From NCBI GenBank assembly GCA_027623585.1, contig JAQBVK010000077.1, positions 1 through 9,314 of the forward strand: DNA of 9,314 nt, given 5' to 3'. Shown here in pieces: positions 1 through 6,315 of the stretch. A program made the translations under genes and the position numbers. The notes beneath the pieces are model-generated. The model searched no databases and was not told where the DNA came from. It saw only the letters and a program-made list of their open reading frames with translations. Numbering within the stretch: the stretch's first letter is position 1; each line of letters opens with the position of its first letter. This DNA is from Planctomycetota bacterium. Lineage in GTDB: Bacteria > Planctomycetota > UBA1135.

Positions 1-1332
1 GTCGGCGGCGTGGTCTTCGCTCCAGAACAGCACCAGGCGCAACCAGGTGGCGCGCGCAATCAGCGAGGCCGCGCCCGGCTCGGGAGCGAGGTCGGCGAGC
101 GCGCGGCCGCAGAGGTGATTGTTGCGGCCCTTGAGGAGCGCTACGCGCGGCACGCGTTCCGGCGGCAATCCGGCTTCACGCAACAAAGCGAGCGCGCGCG
201 GCAACTCACGGAAGTAAGCCTGCTCTTGCAGCGCGCGCGTGTAAGTGGAGAGGGCGCCGCGCGCGCCGGATTGCGCGCACCACAACAACAACGGCCCGAG
301 GTACGCAAGCGTCTTGCCGGTGCCGGTCGGCGCGTCGGCGAGCAGTAACTTGCCTTCGTCGAAGGCGTTCGCCACCGCTTCACCGAGCGCGCGCTGCGAA
401 GGGCGTTCCTGCGGATCTTCCCCCGCGCCGGCGAATTGCCGCGGCAACAGATCGAAGTAGCGCGCGAGAATCGCGCGCGAGTCGGGCAGCGGCTCGCCCG
501 GCGTCTCTACGCGGATCGGCACCTTCTCCGCGTGCGCGAAATCGCGCTGGTAGTCCTCGGCGAAGCGCGGCTGCAATTGTTTCAGCACGCGGTCGGGATC
601 CAAGGGGGCGATCTCGAGGTCCGCCTCGAAGGCGCCGTCCTGCGGAGCCGAGAAGAACAAGTCTTGGTCCTCGCCGCCGGCGTAACGCGAAGGGTGGTCG
701 AGCAGCCGCCGGAACAACTGCAACCACTCCCAGGCGCCGGCTTCCTCCGTGCCGGCGTCGGTTTGCAGGTCTTCGAAGCCGCGCGCGAACAGCAAGCGCA
801 ACGGGGCCTGCCGCTCGAAGTGCGCGCGCACCAAGGCTTCACAGAGCCGCCGGGTCTCGGCCGCCGATCCTTCAGTCTCGGGCGGGCGGCCGCACCAGCG
901 CGCGAACAGCTCTGCGAAGGAGCCGCCGCCGCGCTGGGGATGCAAGAACGCGGCGAGGCCTTCGAGGTCCACGACCGCCGGCGGCTGACGATCGGGACAG
1001 AGTAGAGCCCAGCGCGCCAAGAACTCCGCGCGACCGCGCGGCAACACCACCGGCCGCGCTTCGAGTTCTCCCCAAGCGGAAGCGACGGCGTCACGCCAAT
1101 GCGGCAGCGCGCGCAAGCGTTCGCCGTGGAGTCCGAGATCCGCGAGCCGCCGCGGCGCGTGGCGCGGAGGCTTGCCGCCCTCGAAGGGCGAAGTCCAGAG
1201 CGGTGCGAAGAGATCGCGCCGTCCCTCTTCGGCGGGGAATCCGGCGGCTTCGGAGAAAAAGACTCCGTCTCGCGCAGGATCCGGCCCGGTGGTCCAGAAC
1301 GCGCAGAAGACGGGATCCGTCGAGGCGATCAT
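1..1332 (-). CDS. dinG: XPD/DinG-family ATP-dependent DNA helicase with degenerate exonuclease-like N-terminus (3' end cut by window)
   Basis: The open frame reads without a stop from an ATG at 1332 to the left window edge, giving 444 residues with the C-terminus missing. The helicase core begins near residue 325: Walker A is APTGTGKTLAY (Lys340), motif Ia-like LSTYTRALQEQ follows at about 378-388, and ALLKGRNNHLC (Cys408) matches the first iron-sulfur cysteine of XPD/DinG helicases. These enzymes are superfamily 2, 5'-3' helicases that resolve unusual DNA structures during repair. In typical DinG, Walker A lies near residue 50. Here about 300 residues precede it and resemble a DnaQ exonuclease scaffold (FWTTGPDP at 12-19, VVDLEGLAAFLHP at 120-132, SAAETRRLCEAL at 156-167) without the acidic catalytic residues. 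The remaining Fe-S cysteines, DEAH box and motifs III-VI lie outside the window. An in-frame ATG at 1425 would add 31 Lys/Arg-rich residues; 1332 is preferred because the domain starts at once. The helicase call is firm, the exonuclease ancestry is inference. Confidence 0.85.
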   Translation of the reverse strand, partial: MIASTDPVFCAFWTTGPDPARDGVFFSEAAGFPAEEGRRDLFAPLWTSPFEGGKPPRHAPRRLADLGLHGERLRALPHWRDAVASAWGELEARPVVLPRGRAEFLARWALLCPDRQPPAVVDLEGLAAFLHPQRGGGSFAELFARWCGRPPETEGSAAETRRLCEALVRAHFERQAPLRLLFARGFEDLQTDAGTEEAGAWEWLQLFRRLLDHPSRYAGGEDQDLFFSAPQDGAFEADLEIAPLDPDRVLKQLQPRFAEDYQRDFAHAEKVPIRVETPGEPLPDSRAILARYFDLLPRQFAGAGEDPQERPSQRALGEAVANAFDEGKLLLADAPTGTGKTLAYLGPLLLWCAQSGARGALSTYTRALQEQAYFRELPRALALLREAGLPPERVPRVALLKGRNNHLCGRALADLAPEPGAASLIARATWLRLVLFWSEDHAAD

Positions 1333-1362
1333 GCGGGATTCGCCACGCTGCGGGCGCGAAGC

Positions 1363-1369
1363 GATAATA
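1363..1369. promoter_or_regulatory. AT-rich -10-like element in the dinG/ldh divergent intergenic region
   Basis: The 91 bases between the divergent helicase and leucine dehydrogenase starts are GC-rich except for one AT island. Read on the plus strand it gives GATAAT (1363-1368), one mismatch from TATAAT, with a weak TTCGCC 18 bases upstream. Read on the minus strand it gives TATTAT (1369-1364), also one mismatch. One box could therefore serve transcription in both directions, with leaders of roughly 25 bases to the helicase ATG and 49 bases to the dehydrogenase ATG. Neither side has a convincing -35. This is pattern inference only. Confidence 0.35.
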
Positions 1370-1423
1370 GCGGGCTGGCACTTGCGCGACCGCCTTCGCG
1401 GCCCCTTCTTGCCGGCCCCTCCC

Positions 1424-2497
1424 ATGCTCGAGATCACGGACATTTCCGTCGCGGGTTACGAGCGCGTGCGCCGCGCCGTGGATCCTTCCCGAGGTCTGCA
1501 CGCCCTGATCGCCGTGCACAGCACGGTGCTCGGCAAGCAGGCGGACGGATCGTCCAGGGCGTTGGGAGGAATGCGCTTGTGGCCGTACTCATCCTTAGAC
1601 GAAGCCAAGACCGACGTGTTACGGCTTGCTCGCGGGATGACCTACAAGGCGGCCTGCGCGGGACTCAATCTCGGCGGCGGCAAGTCGGTGATCATCGGCA
1701 AGCCCGAAGACAAGACTCCGGCGATGTTCGAAGCGATGGGTGAGTTCGTCGAGAGTTTCGGCGGCACCTACATCACGGCCGAGGACGTCAACACCAAGGT
1801 CGAGGACATGGCGCCCGTCGCGAAGAAGACCAGCCACGTCGCCGGACTGGCAGGAAAGTCGGGCAACCCCTCGCCGAAGACCGCGTGGGGCTGCTTCCTC
1901 GGACTGCAGGCGACGCTCACCGAAGTCTTCGGCTCTCCCGACGTGGCGGGGAAGACCGTCGCGATCGAGGGCGCGGGCTCGGTGGGCTCGGTCTACGGAG
2001 GCTTGATCGCCAAGCACGGCGGCAAGGTCATCGTCGCCGACATTCGCCAGGAATCGGCGCTTCGCGTCGCCGCTGCGACCGGCGGCCGCGTCGTGAGTCC
2101 GACCGAGATTCACTCGGTGGAGTGCGACGTCTACGCGCCGTGCGCGCTCGGCGGTTCCCTGAATGACGAAACCATTCCGGATTTGAGCTGCCGCGCGGTG
2201 GTGGGCGCCGCGAACAACCAGTTGCTCGAAGATCGCCACGGCGACGCGCTGCGCGCGCGCGGCATCGTGTACGCGCCGGACTACGTGGTGAACGCCGCCG
2301 GCCTGATCAACGTCTATTGCGAACTCGATCCGAAGGGCTACGACGAGCCGCGCTCGATGCGCATGGCCGAGATGATCCGCAAGACCTTGGCCGAAATCTT
2401 CGCAATCAGCCGCGAGGAAGGCATTTCGACCGCGCGCGCCGCGGATCGCTACGCCGAGCGCCGCATCGAAGCTGCGCGCGCCGAAGCGCCGCGCTAG
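1424..2497 (+). CDS. ldh: Leucine dehydrogenase (Glu/Leu/Phe/Val dehydrogenase family)
   Basis: This 357-residue cytoplasmic protein has the usual length of NAD-dependent leucine dehydrogenases, which reversibly deaminate branched-chain L-amino acids to 2-oxo acids and ammonia. The catalytic half contains ALGGMRLWPY (46-55), MTYKAACAGLNLGGGKSV (72-89) with substrate-binding Lys75 and catalytic Lys87, and TAEDVNT (118-124) with catalytic Asp121. NPSPKTAWG (148-156) leads into the Rossmann half, with the dinucleotide loop GAGSVG (183-188) and Asp206 at the end of the second strand. The C-terminal blocks VECDVYAPCALGG, NDETIPDL, ANNQL and GIVYAPDYVVNAAGLINV closely fit the family. The frame is open upstream to an ATG at 1172, but that stretch lies over the divergent helicase gene; the ATG at 1424 starts where the family does (MLEITDI). 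The stop overlaps that of the convergent aminopeptidase by four bases. Leucine is the likeliest substrate; valine or phenylalanine cannot be excluded. Confidence 0.93.
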   Translation: MLEITDISVAGYERVRRAVDPSRGLHALIAVHSTVLGKQADGSSRALGGMRLWPYSSLDEAKTDVLRLARGMTYKAACAGLNLGGGKSVIIGKPEDKTPAMFEAMGEFVESFGGTYITAEDVNTKVEDMAPVAKKTSHVAGLAGKSGNPSPKTAWGCFLGLQATLTEVFGSPDVAGKTVAIEGAGSVGSVYGGLIAKHGGKVIVADIRQESALRVAAATGGRVVSPTEIHSVECDVYAPCALGGSLNDETIPDLSCRAVVGAANNQLLEDRHGDALRARGIVYAPDYVVNAAGLINVYCELDPKGYDEPRSMRMAEMIRKTLAEIFAISREEGISTARAADRYAERRIEAARAEAPR

Positions 2498-3423
2498 CAG
2501 TCGGCGGTGATGACTTCGATCCCGTCCTCGGTCACGAGGAGGGTGTGCTCGGTCTGCGCGACGCGGGCGCTGAGATCCGGATCGGCGAGCGGCGGGAACT
2601 CCGCGAGGCAGCCAATCCGCCGCAGCCGCCCGAGCGTGCCGTCCACCGCCGCCGCCGGCAGCGCGCCGAAAGTGCGGCGCGCGAAGGGCAAACCATTCAT
2701 CGCTTGAATGGCTGCCCAGACCTCAGGATCGACGTCCTTCAGCTTGCGCGGCTCACGTTCCAGCATGAAGATCTCGCTGCGACCGGTTTCGTGCACCTCG
2801 CCGCCGCCGTCGGTCGCGAAAGGTTCGATGGCGATCACCATGCCGGGCACTAGCACGTCCTTCTGACGAGATTCCGGAGAGGCCGGCACCGAAGGCGCGC
2901 AGTGCACCGTCCAGCGTCCGACGCCGTGGCCGGTGAGATTCCACACCGGCCTGAAGCCGTGCGCGGTGATCGCGGCTTCGATCGCGGCGCTGATGGTGCG
3001 GATCATCACGCCGGGGCCGGCAGTTTGAATCGCCGCGCGCAGGCCGGCGGCGCTCGCCTCGACCATGCGGTGCAGCCGCGGATCCTCGCCGAGGTACTTG
3101 CTCTGCGCGTTGTCGGCGACGTAGCCATCCACGTGCACGCCGATGTCCACCTTCACCACGTCTTCGGCCTCGTACACCATGGGGTCGCCGGGCCGCGGGC
3201 AGTAGTGCGCGGCGATGTGGTTGCGGCTGGTTTGCGCCGGGAACGCCATCTCGCCGCCCTGCGCGCGGATGAAGTCCTCGACCTCCAGCATCACGCTCTC
3301 GAGCTTGGCGCCCGGCAGGATGCGCGAAATCGCGAGCAGGCGCGCCTGCGCGGCGATCCGTCCGGCCTCGCGGAAGCGTTCGCGCGCGACGGGGTCGAGG
3401 GCGGGCAGTACGGAAGTGCGCAT
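2494..3423 (-). CDS. map: Methionine aminopeptidase, type II (archaeal-like)
   Basis: This 309-residue M24-family metallopeptidase removes the initiator methionine from nascent proteins. The five di-metal ligands are all visible: Asp93 (KVDIG), Asp104 (VADNA), His166 (GHGVG), Glu200 (AIEPF) and Glu292 (QTEHT). His73 (AAHYCP) and His174 (VHC) match the two conserved substrate-side histidines. The order AFPAQTSRNHIAAHY, GHGVGRWTVHCAPSVP, AIEPFATDGGGEV, LPFARRTF, VAQTEHTLLV is that of archaeal type II enzymes. The roughly 80-residue segment between Glu200 and Glu292 corresponds to the extra helical subdomain that separates type II from the usual bacterial type I enzyme. There is no basic eukaryotic-type N-terminal extension. 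A related M24 Xaa-Pro peptidase is less likely because the type II motifs run through the whole length. The gene converges on leucine dehydrogenase with a shared CTAG and is divergent from the kinase. Confidence 0.9.
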   Translation of the reverse strand: MRTSVLPALDPVARERFREAGRIAAQARLLAISRILPGAKLESVMLEVEDFIRAQGGEMAFPAQTSRNHIAAHYCPRPGDPMVYEAEDVVKVDIGVHVDGYVADNAQSKYLGEDPRLHRMVEASAAGLRAAIQTAGPGVMIRTISAAIEAAITAHGFRPVWNLTGHGVGRWTVHCAPSVPASPESRQKDVLVPGMVIAIEPFATDGGGEVHETGRSEIFMLEREPRKLKDVDPEVWAAIQAMNGLPFARRTFGALPAAAVDGTLGRLRRIGCLAEFPPLADPDLSARVAQTEHTLLVTEDGIEVITADC

Positions 3424-3432
3424 GAACCCGGA

Positions 3433-3438
3433 ATTCTA
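3433..3438 (-). promoter_or_regulatory. Putative -10 box (TAGAAT) just upstream of map
   Basis: On the minus strand CCTAGAAT ends nine bases before the aminopeptidase ATG at 3423. TAGAAT is one mismatch from TATAAT, and normal spacing would place the transcript start about three bases before the ATG, giving a nearly leaderless mRNA. No clear -35 hexamer is seen 16-18 bases upstream. No ribosome-binding site can be seen in the short stretch before the ATG. Confidence 0.4.
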
Positions 3439-3471
3439 GGGCATCGGCGGGCTCAGCTCCGGCGCGGAATC

Positions 3472-3518
3472 GCTCAAGGAGGGTGCTCCTGCAGCCGATA
3501 GAAGCCGGACCCTTGAGC
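3472..3518 (+). repeat. Nested inverted repeats in the kinase leader
   Basis: A perfect 8-base inverted repeat, GCTCAAGG (3472-3479) and CCTTGAGC (3511-3518), ends two bases before the kinase ATG. Inside it is a competing small hairpin, AGGAG (3477-3481), loop GGTG, CTCCT (3486-3490), which shares bases with the outer left arm, so only one can form at a time. A further left arm, GGGCTCA (3449-3455), is also complementary to TGAGCCC (3514-3520). The left arm contains AAGGAGGG, a near-perfect Shine-Dalgarno sequence, but it lies about 37 bases before the ATG, too far for normal use. This may be an operator or an mRNA structure; chance in GC-rich DNA is possible. Confidence 0.4.
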
Positions 3519-3520
3519 CC

Positions 3521-4456
3521 ATGTTGCAAATTCACACTGGACAGCGCGTGGGCGCCTATCAAATCACCGGCTTCCTCGGACGCGGTGCCTTCGCCCAGGT
3601 GCATCTCGCCGAGGACCCGTGCGGCCGTCAGGTCGCGCTGAAGGTCGGCGACGTGCAGGGCGGCGGCTCCTTTCTGCCGCGCTTCGAAGAGATCACCTTC
3701 ACGCGCGATCCGAGCGCGCTGAGTCCCGATGAAGCGCCGGCCGAGGCGCTCTTCCTCGATCCAGAACGAGGCGCGCGCGCTGAGGTGCTCGGTGCGAGCG
3801 AAGTGGACGAGTTGATCGAGCACGAGGCCGAACTCCTCGCCAAGGCGGACGGCCGCGGCACCCCGCGTTTCTACGACCTGATTCGGCCGGAAGGGCGGCC
3901 GGTGATCGTGATGGAGCCGGTGCAAGGCGTCACATTGCGCGAGCGCATCCGTTCGCTCGAAGGCGTGAAGCTCGCATGGCTCGGCCGCATCGCCGAGACC
4001 CTCGAAGCCCTGACCGCGCGCGGTTGGCAGTGCCACGGCGATCTCAAACCGGAGAACGTGATGGTCACGGAAGACGAGCGCATCTTCTTGATCGATCCGG
4101 TGCCGGAATCGTGCCGCGAGGATCGCGTGGTCACGACGCCCTGCTACAACCCTTTTCTGCGTTGGGATGCGAAGGGCGACACGCAGGCGCTCGGCATTCT
4201 GCTCTACGAGTTGCTCGCCTGCTCGCTACCCTTCGAAAGCGCGCCGTGGCCGATGGCCGGGATCGGCGCGCACGTCAAGAGTGAAGACGACCGCCGGCTC
4301 TCGCTGGCGCTCTTTCTTTCCTATCCGCCGTTGCGCGAAGTGAACGCGCTGACGCCGGCGGCGCTCGAGGAATTGGTGCATCGCGCGCTTTGCGACGGGC
4401 GCTTCGGACTCGGCGAGTTCCGCGAAGGCATCGAGCGCTTTCTGCTGCGATCCTGA
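3521..4456 (+). CDS. Divergent Hanks-type Ser/Thr protein kinase, single domain
   Basis: This 311-residue protein is essentially one kinase domain with no transmembrane helix, PASTA or other sensor module, so it should be cytoplasmic. It shows the glycine loop GRGAFAQV (20-27), the ATP lysine in VALKV (Lys41), a probable helix-C glutamate in EHEAELLAK (Glu100 or Glu103), the hinge MEPVQGVTL (131-139), the catalytic loop HGDLKPENVM (172-181; Asp174, Lys176, Asn179), and KGDTQALGILLYELL (218-232) matching helix F. Several motifs differ from the usual: HRD is HGD, DFG is DPV (192-194), the activation segment is short, and the APE-like site reads NPF. About 55 residues are inserted between Lys41 and helix C, with many acidic residues and several prolines. 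The ATP-binding and catalytic residues remain, so phosphotransfer is plausible but unproven. Substrate unknown. The only same-strand neighbour is mqnD, 29 bases downstream, with no obvious functional link. ATG 3521 is the only sensible start. Confidence 0.85.
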   Translation: MLQIHTGQRVGAYQITGFLGRGAFAQVHLAEDPCGRQVALKVGDVQGGGSFLPRFEEITFTRDPSALSPDEAPAEALFLDPERGARAEVLGASEVDELIEHEAELLAKADGRGTPRFYDLIRPEGRPVIVMEPVQGVTLRERIRSLEGVKLAWLGRIAETLEALTARGWQCHGDLKPENVMVTEDERIFLIDPVPESCREDRVVTTPCYNPFLRWDAKGDTQALGILLYELLACSLPFESAPWPMAGIGAHVKSEDDRRLSLALFLSYPPLREVNALTPAALEELVHRALCDGRFGLGEFREGIERFLLRS

Positions 4457-4468
4457 ATCCGGCGCCGC

Positions 4469-4484
4469 CTGCCTAGAATGGCAG
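4469..4484 (+). promoter_or_regulatory. mqnD -10 box inside a palindrome
   Basis: TAGAAT (4474-4479) lies six bases before the mqnD GTG at 4486, the spacing that would put the transcript start on the start codon itself (a leaderless mRNA). The hexamer is bracketed exactly by a 5-base inverted repeat, CTGCC (4469-4473) and GGCAG (4480-4484), which could be a small operator over the -10 region. No -35 hexamer is obvious, and no Shine-Dalgarno sequence is visible, consistent with a leaderless start. Readthrough from the kinase is equally possible. Confidence 0.4.
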
Positions 4485-4485
4485 C

Positions 4486-5343
4486 GTGGAAACCGCCGCC
4501 GCGACGCGCACTTTGATCTTGGGCCACAGCCCGGATCCGGACGATGCTTTCATGCATTGGGCCTTGGCGACGGATCGTCTCGACACCGGCGCCTTGCGCT
4601 TCGAGCACCGGCTCGAGGACATCGAGACGCTGAACCGCCGCGCGCTGCAGGGCGAGTACGAGATCACCGCCGTCAGCATTCATGCTTGGGCGCACGTCGG
4701 CGGCAAGTACGCGCTGTTGAATCATGGCGCGAGCATGGGCGAGGGCTACGGGCCGCGCATCGTGGCGCGCGAGGAGTTTGCGCTAGAGTCGCTCGCGAGG
4801 GGAGGCGGCAAGCGGCTGGCGATTCCCGGCGAGTGGACCAGCGCGCATTTGGCGGCGCAGATGCGCATCGGCGCCTACGACTTCGGTCTGGTCGCGTTCG
4901 ATCAGATCCCCGAGGCGGTGGCGCGCGGTGAGTACGACGCGGGTCTGCTGATCCACGAAGGGCAACTCACCTTCCAGGAGCAAGGCCTGGTGTTGCTCGA
5001 AGACCTCGGCGCTTGGTGGAAGAAGGAGACCGGTGGACTGCCGCTGCCGCTCGGCGGCAACTGCGTGCGGCGCGATCTCGGCGAGACTGTGCCGGAAGTC
5101 TCGCGCCTGCTGCAGGCCTCGATCCGCGAAGGCCTGGAGCACCGCGAAGAGGCGGTGGCCTACGCGCTCGGCTTCGGCCGCGGTCTCACCCTGGCGCAAG
5201 CCGACGAGTTCATCGGCATGTACGTCAACGCGCGCACCCTCGACTACGGCGATGACGGACGCGAAGCGGTGCGTCTGTTCCTGAGCCGCGCGAAGAAAGC
5301 GGGAATGATTCCAGACTGCCCCGAGCCGGACTTCGTGCGTTAG
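4486..5343 (+). CDS. mqnD: 1,4-dihydroxy-6-naphthoate synthase (futalosine pathway of menaquinone synthesis)
   Basis: This 285-residue protein fits MqnD, which converts cyclic dehypoxanthinyl futalosine to 1,4-dihydroxy-6-naphthoate in the alternative menaquinone pathway. It has the periplasmic-binding-protein-like fold of the MqnA/MqnD family but no signal peptide, as expected for a cytoplasmic enzyme. Visible blocks are GHSPDPDDAFMHWAL (13-27) and DTGALRFEHRLEDIETLN (33-50). Next come LIHEGQLTF (155-163), whose His157 matches the catalytic histidine reported for the family, and LPLPLGGNCVRRDLG (185-199). MYVNARTLDYGDDGR (245-259) completes the set; these favour MqnD over MqnA. The start is a GTG, chosen because the first conserved strand begins within ten residues and a promoter-like box sits just ahead. 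No other mqn genes are in the window, so the pathway is scattered or lies outside. The end overlaps the stop of the convergent secreted-protein gene by four bases. Confidence 0.93.
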   Translation: METAAATRTLILGHSPDPDDAFMHWALATDRLDTGALRFEHRLEDIETLNRRALQGEYEITAVSIHAWAHVGGKYALLNHGASMGEGYGPRIVAREEFALESLARGGGKRLAIPGEWTSAHLAAQMRIGAYDFGLVAFDQIPEAVARGEYDAGLLIHEGQLTFQEQGLVLLEDLGAWWKKETGGLPLPLGGNCVRRDLGETVPEVSRLLQASIREGLEHREEAVAYALGFGRGLTLAQADEFIGMYVNARTLDYGDDGREAVRLFLSRAKKAGMIPDCPEPDFVR

Positions 5344-6278
5344 TTGACGACGCGCTCGAGCGCGTTGCTGTCGTGGAGGCGGCCGAGCGCGTCGCGGGCA
5401 GCGACTTCGAAGAAGACCGTGGCGCCGGCGGCGGTGGGCGGGAGCGGGCCGCTGGTCCACGACGCGGAGCCGCGCGGACCGTGCACGCCGAGCGCGAGGA
5501 CCATGGCTGGTGCGCCGAGATCGAAGGCGTGTCCGTTGAAAACCAGTCCGTTGCGGTTGTTCGAACGCAGCAACCACCACGCAGAGAGCGGCGGCGCGGC
5601 GTACCAACTCAGGGCAATCGGGAATCCGACGCGCGCGGGAATCGCTCCGGCGAGCAGGATCGTGGAATCCGTGGCGGCGGCCGCGGCGCCGCGATCGCGC
5701 ACGAACACGTCGGGCACGCCGTTGGTGTCGCCCACGATCAGGTTGGCGGCAAAACTCGTGAACGCGACGAGGCGCCCGTCGCCGGAGATCGCGCAGTCGT
5801 TGCTGCGTCCGATCGCCTCGACGCCGCCCGCGCCGACGCTGGCGCGCTCCACTGTGCGCGTGAGGCGATCGTGGACGAAAACGTCGAGCGCGTCGTTGTT
5901 GTCGCCGGGTACCAGATTGCGCGCGTCGCTCTTGTAGGCGACGAAGCGACCGCAGGAGGAGATCACCGGCAGCCAACTCGCGCGGTCGCCCTCGAGTCCG
6001 AGACTGTCCAGACTGACGCGCGTCGTGACGCGCGTGGCGCGATCGTGGACGAAGACGTCGGAGGAAGCGTTGAAGTCACCCGGGGAGATGTCGTCGGCGA
6101 CGCTGTCGAAGACCACGAAGCGCCCGTCCGCGGACAGGGAAGCACCACTGGAGTAGGAGTCAGACTCCACGCCGGCGGAACTCACGCTCACGCGCGTGGT
6201 GGATTGAGCGATGGCGCTCGTCGCGCAAAAGCCGGAGAGGAGCGTCCAGCAGAGGACGCCGCTGAGTGAGGAGGCCAT
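5340..6278 (-). CDS. Secreted beta-propeller-like repeat protein (TolB/WD40-like)
   Basis: The 312-residue product starts with a signal peptide: a hydrophobic stretch at about 7-20 and a signal peptidase I site after SAIA (residue 24). Three repeats of about 55 residues follow (27-81, 85-139, 143-197). Each runs from RVS-like residues through DGRFVVF or a variant to GDxNxxxDVFVxDR, as in TolB/WD40-like PD40 repeats. Three repeats are too few for a closed propeller, so it may oligomerise or be shortened. Residues about 203-312 form a separate C-terminal module rich in small and aromatic residues (SWYAAPPLSAWW, GSASWTSGPLPP, GATVFFEVAARDALGR) resembling beta-sandwich tails of secreted planctomycete proteins; that likeness is from memory of the style. 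No catalytic motif is seen. The ATG is preceded by CGGAG eight bases upstream. It is the last gene of a minus-strand series, 37 bases after the CoA-binding gene. Role unknown. Confidence 0.75.
   Translation of the reverse strand: MASSLSGVLCWTLLSGFCATSAIAQSTTRVSVSSAGVESDSYSSGASLSADGRFVVFDSVADDISPGDFNASSDVFVHDRATRVTTRVSLDSLGLEGDRASWLPVISSCGRFVAYKSDARNLVPGDNNDALDVFVHDRLTRTVERASVGAGGVEAIGRSNDCAISGDGRLVAFTSFAANLIVGDTNGVPDVFVRDRGAAAAATDSTILLAGAIPARVGFPIALSWYAAPPLSAWWLLRSNNRNGLVFNGHAFDLGAPAMVLALGVHGPRGSASWTSGPLPPTAAGATVFFEVAARDALGRLHDSNALERVVN
5688..6200 (-). repeat. Three tandem 55-residue coding repeats
   Basis: Within the secreted protein, three units with a 58-residue period carry the signature G-D-x-N-x-x-x-D-V-F-V-x-D-R: GDFNASSDVFVHDR, GDNNDALDVFVHDR and GDTNGVPDVFVRDR. 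The spaced Asp/Asn pattern resembles calcium-binding loops. Units 1 and 2 are most alike; unit 3 has diverged more at its N-terminal half. Confidence 0.8.
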
Positions 6279-6315
6279 GGTGCGCTCCGTGCAAACAGCG
6301 TGCCGCCTGATCCCG

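Noticed and set aside
436..1005. Plus-strand 189-codon open frame at the left end
   Set aside because: It is antisense to the helicase gene, which has Walker A and Fe-S motifs in the opposite frame.
1172..1423. 84-residue N-terminal extension of leucine dehydrogenase
   Set aside because: The extension overlays the divergent helicase start, has no family resemblance, and the ATG at 1424 gives the normal family length.
2753..4036. Minus-strand 427-codon open frame
   Set aside because: It overlays the aminopeptidase and kinase genes in another frame, is Arg/Ala/His-rich and shows no family motif; it is a GC-rich shadow.
4783..5976. Minus-strand 397-codon open frame
   Set aside because: It covers mqnD and the secreted-protein gene in the wrong frame and is dominated by Arg, Ala and Gly without motifs.
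5373..6269. Plus-strand 298-codon open frame
   Set aside because: It lies antisense to the secreted repeat protein, whose signal peptide and repeats are clear; composition is that of a shadow.
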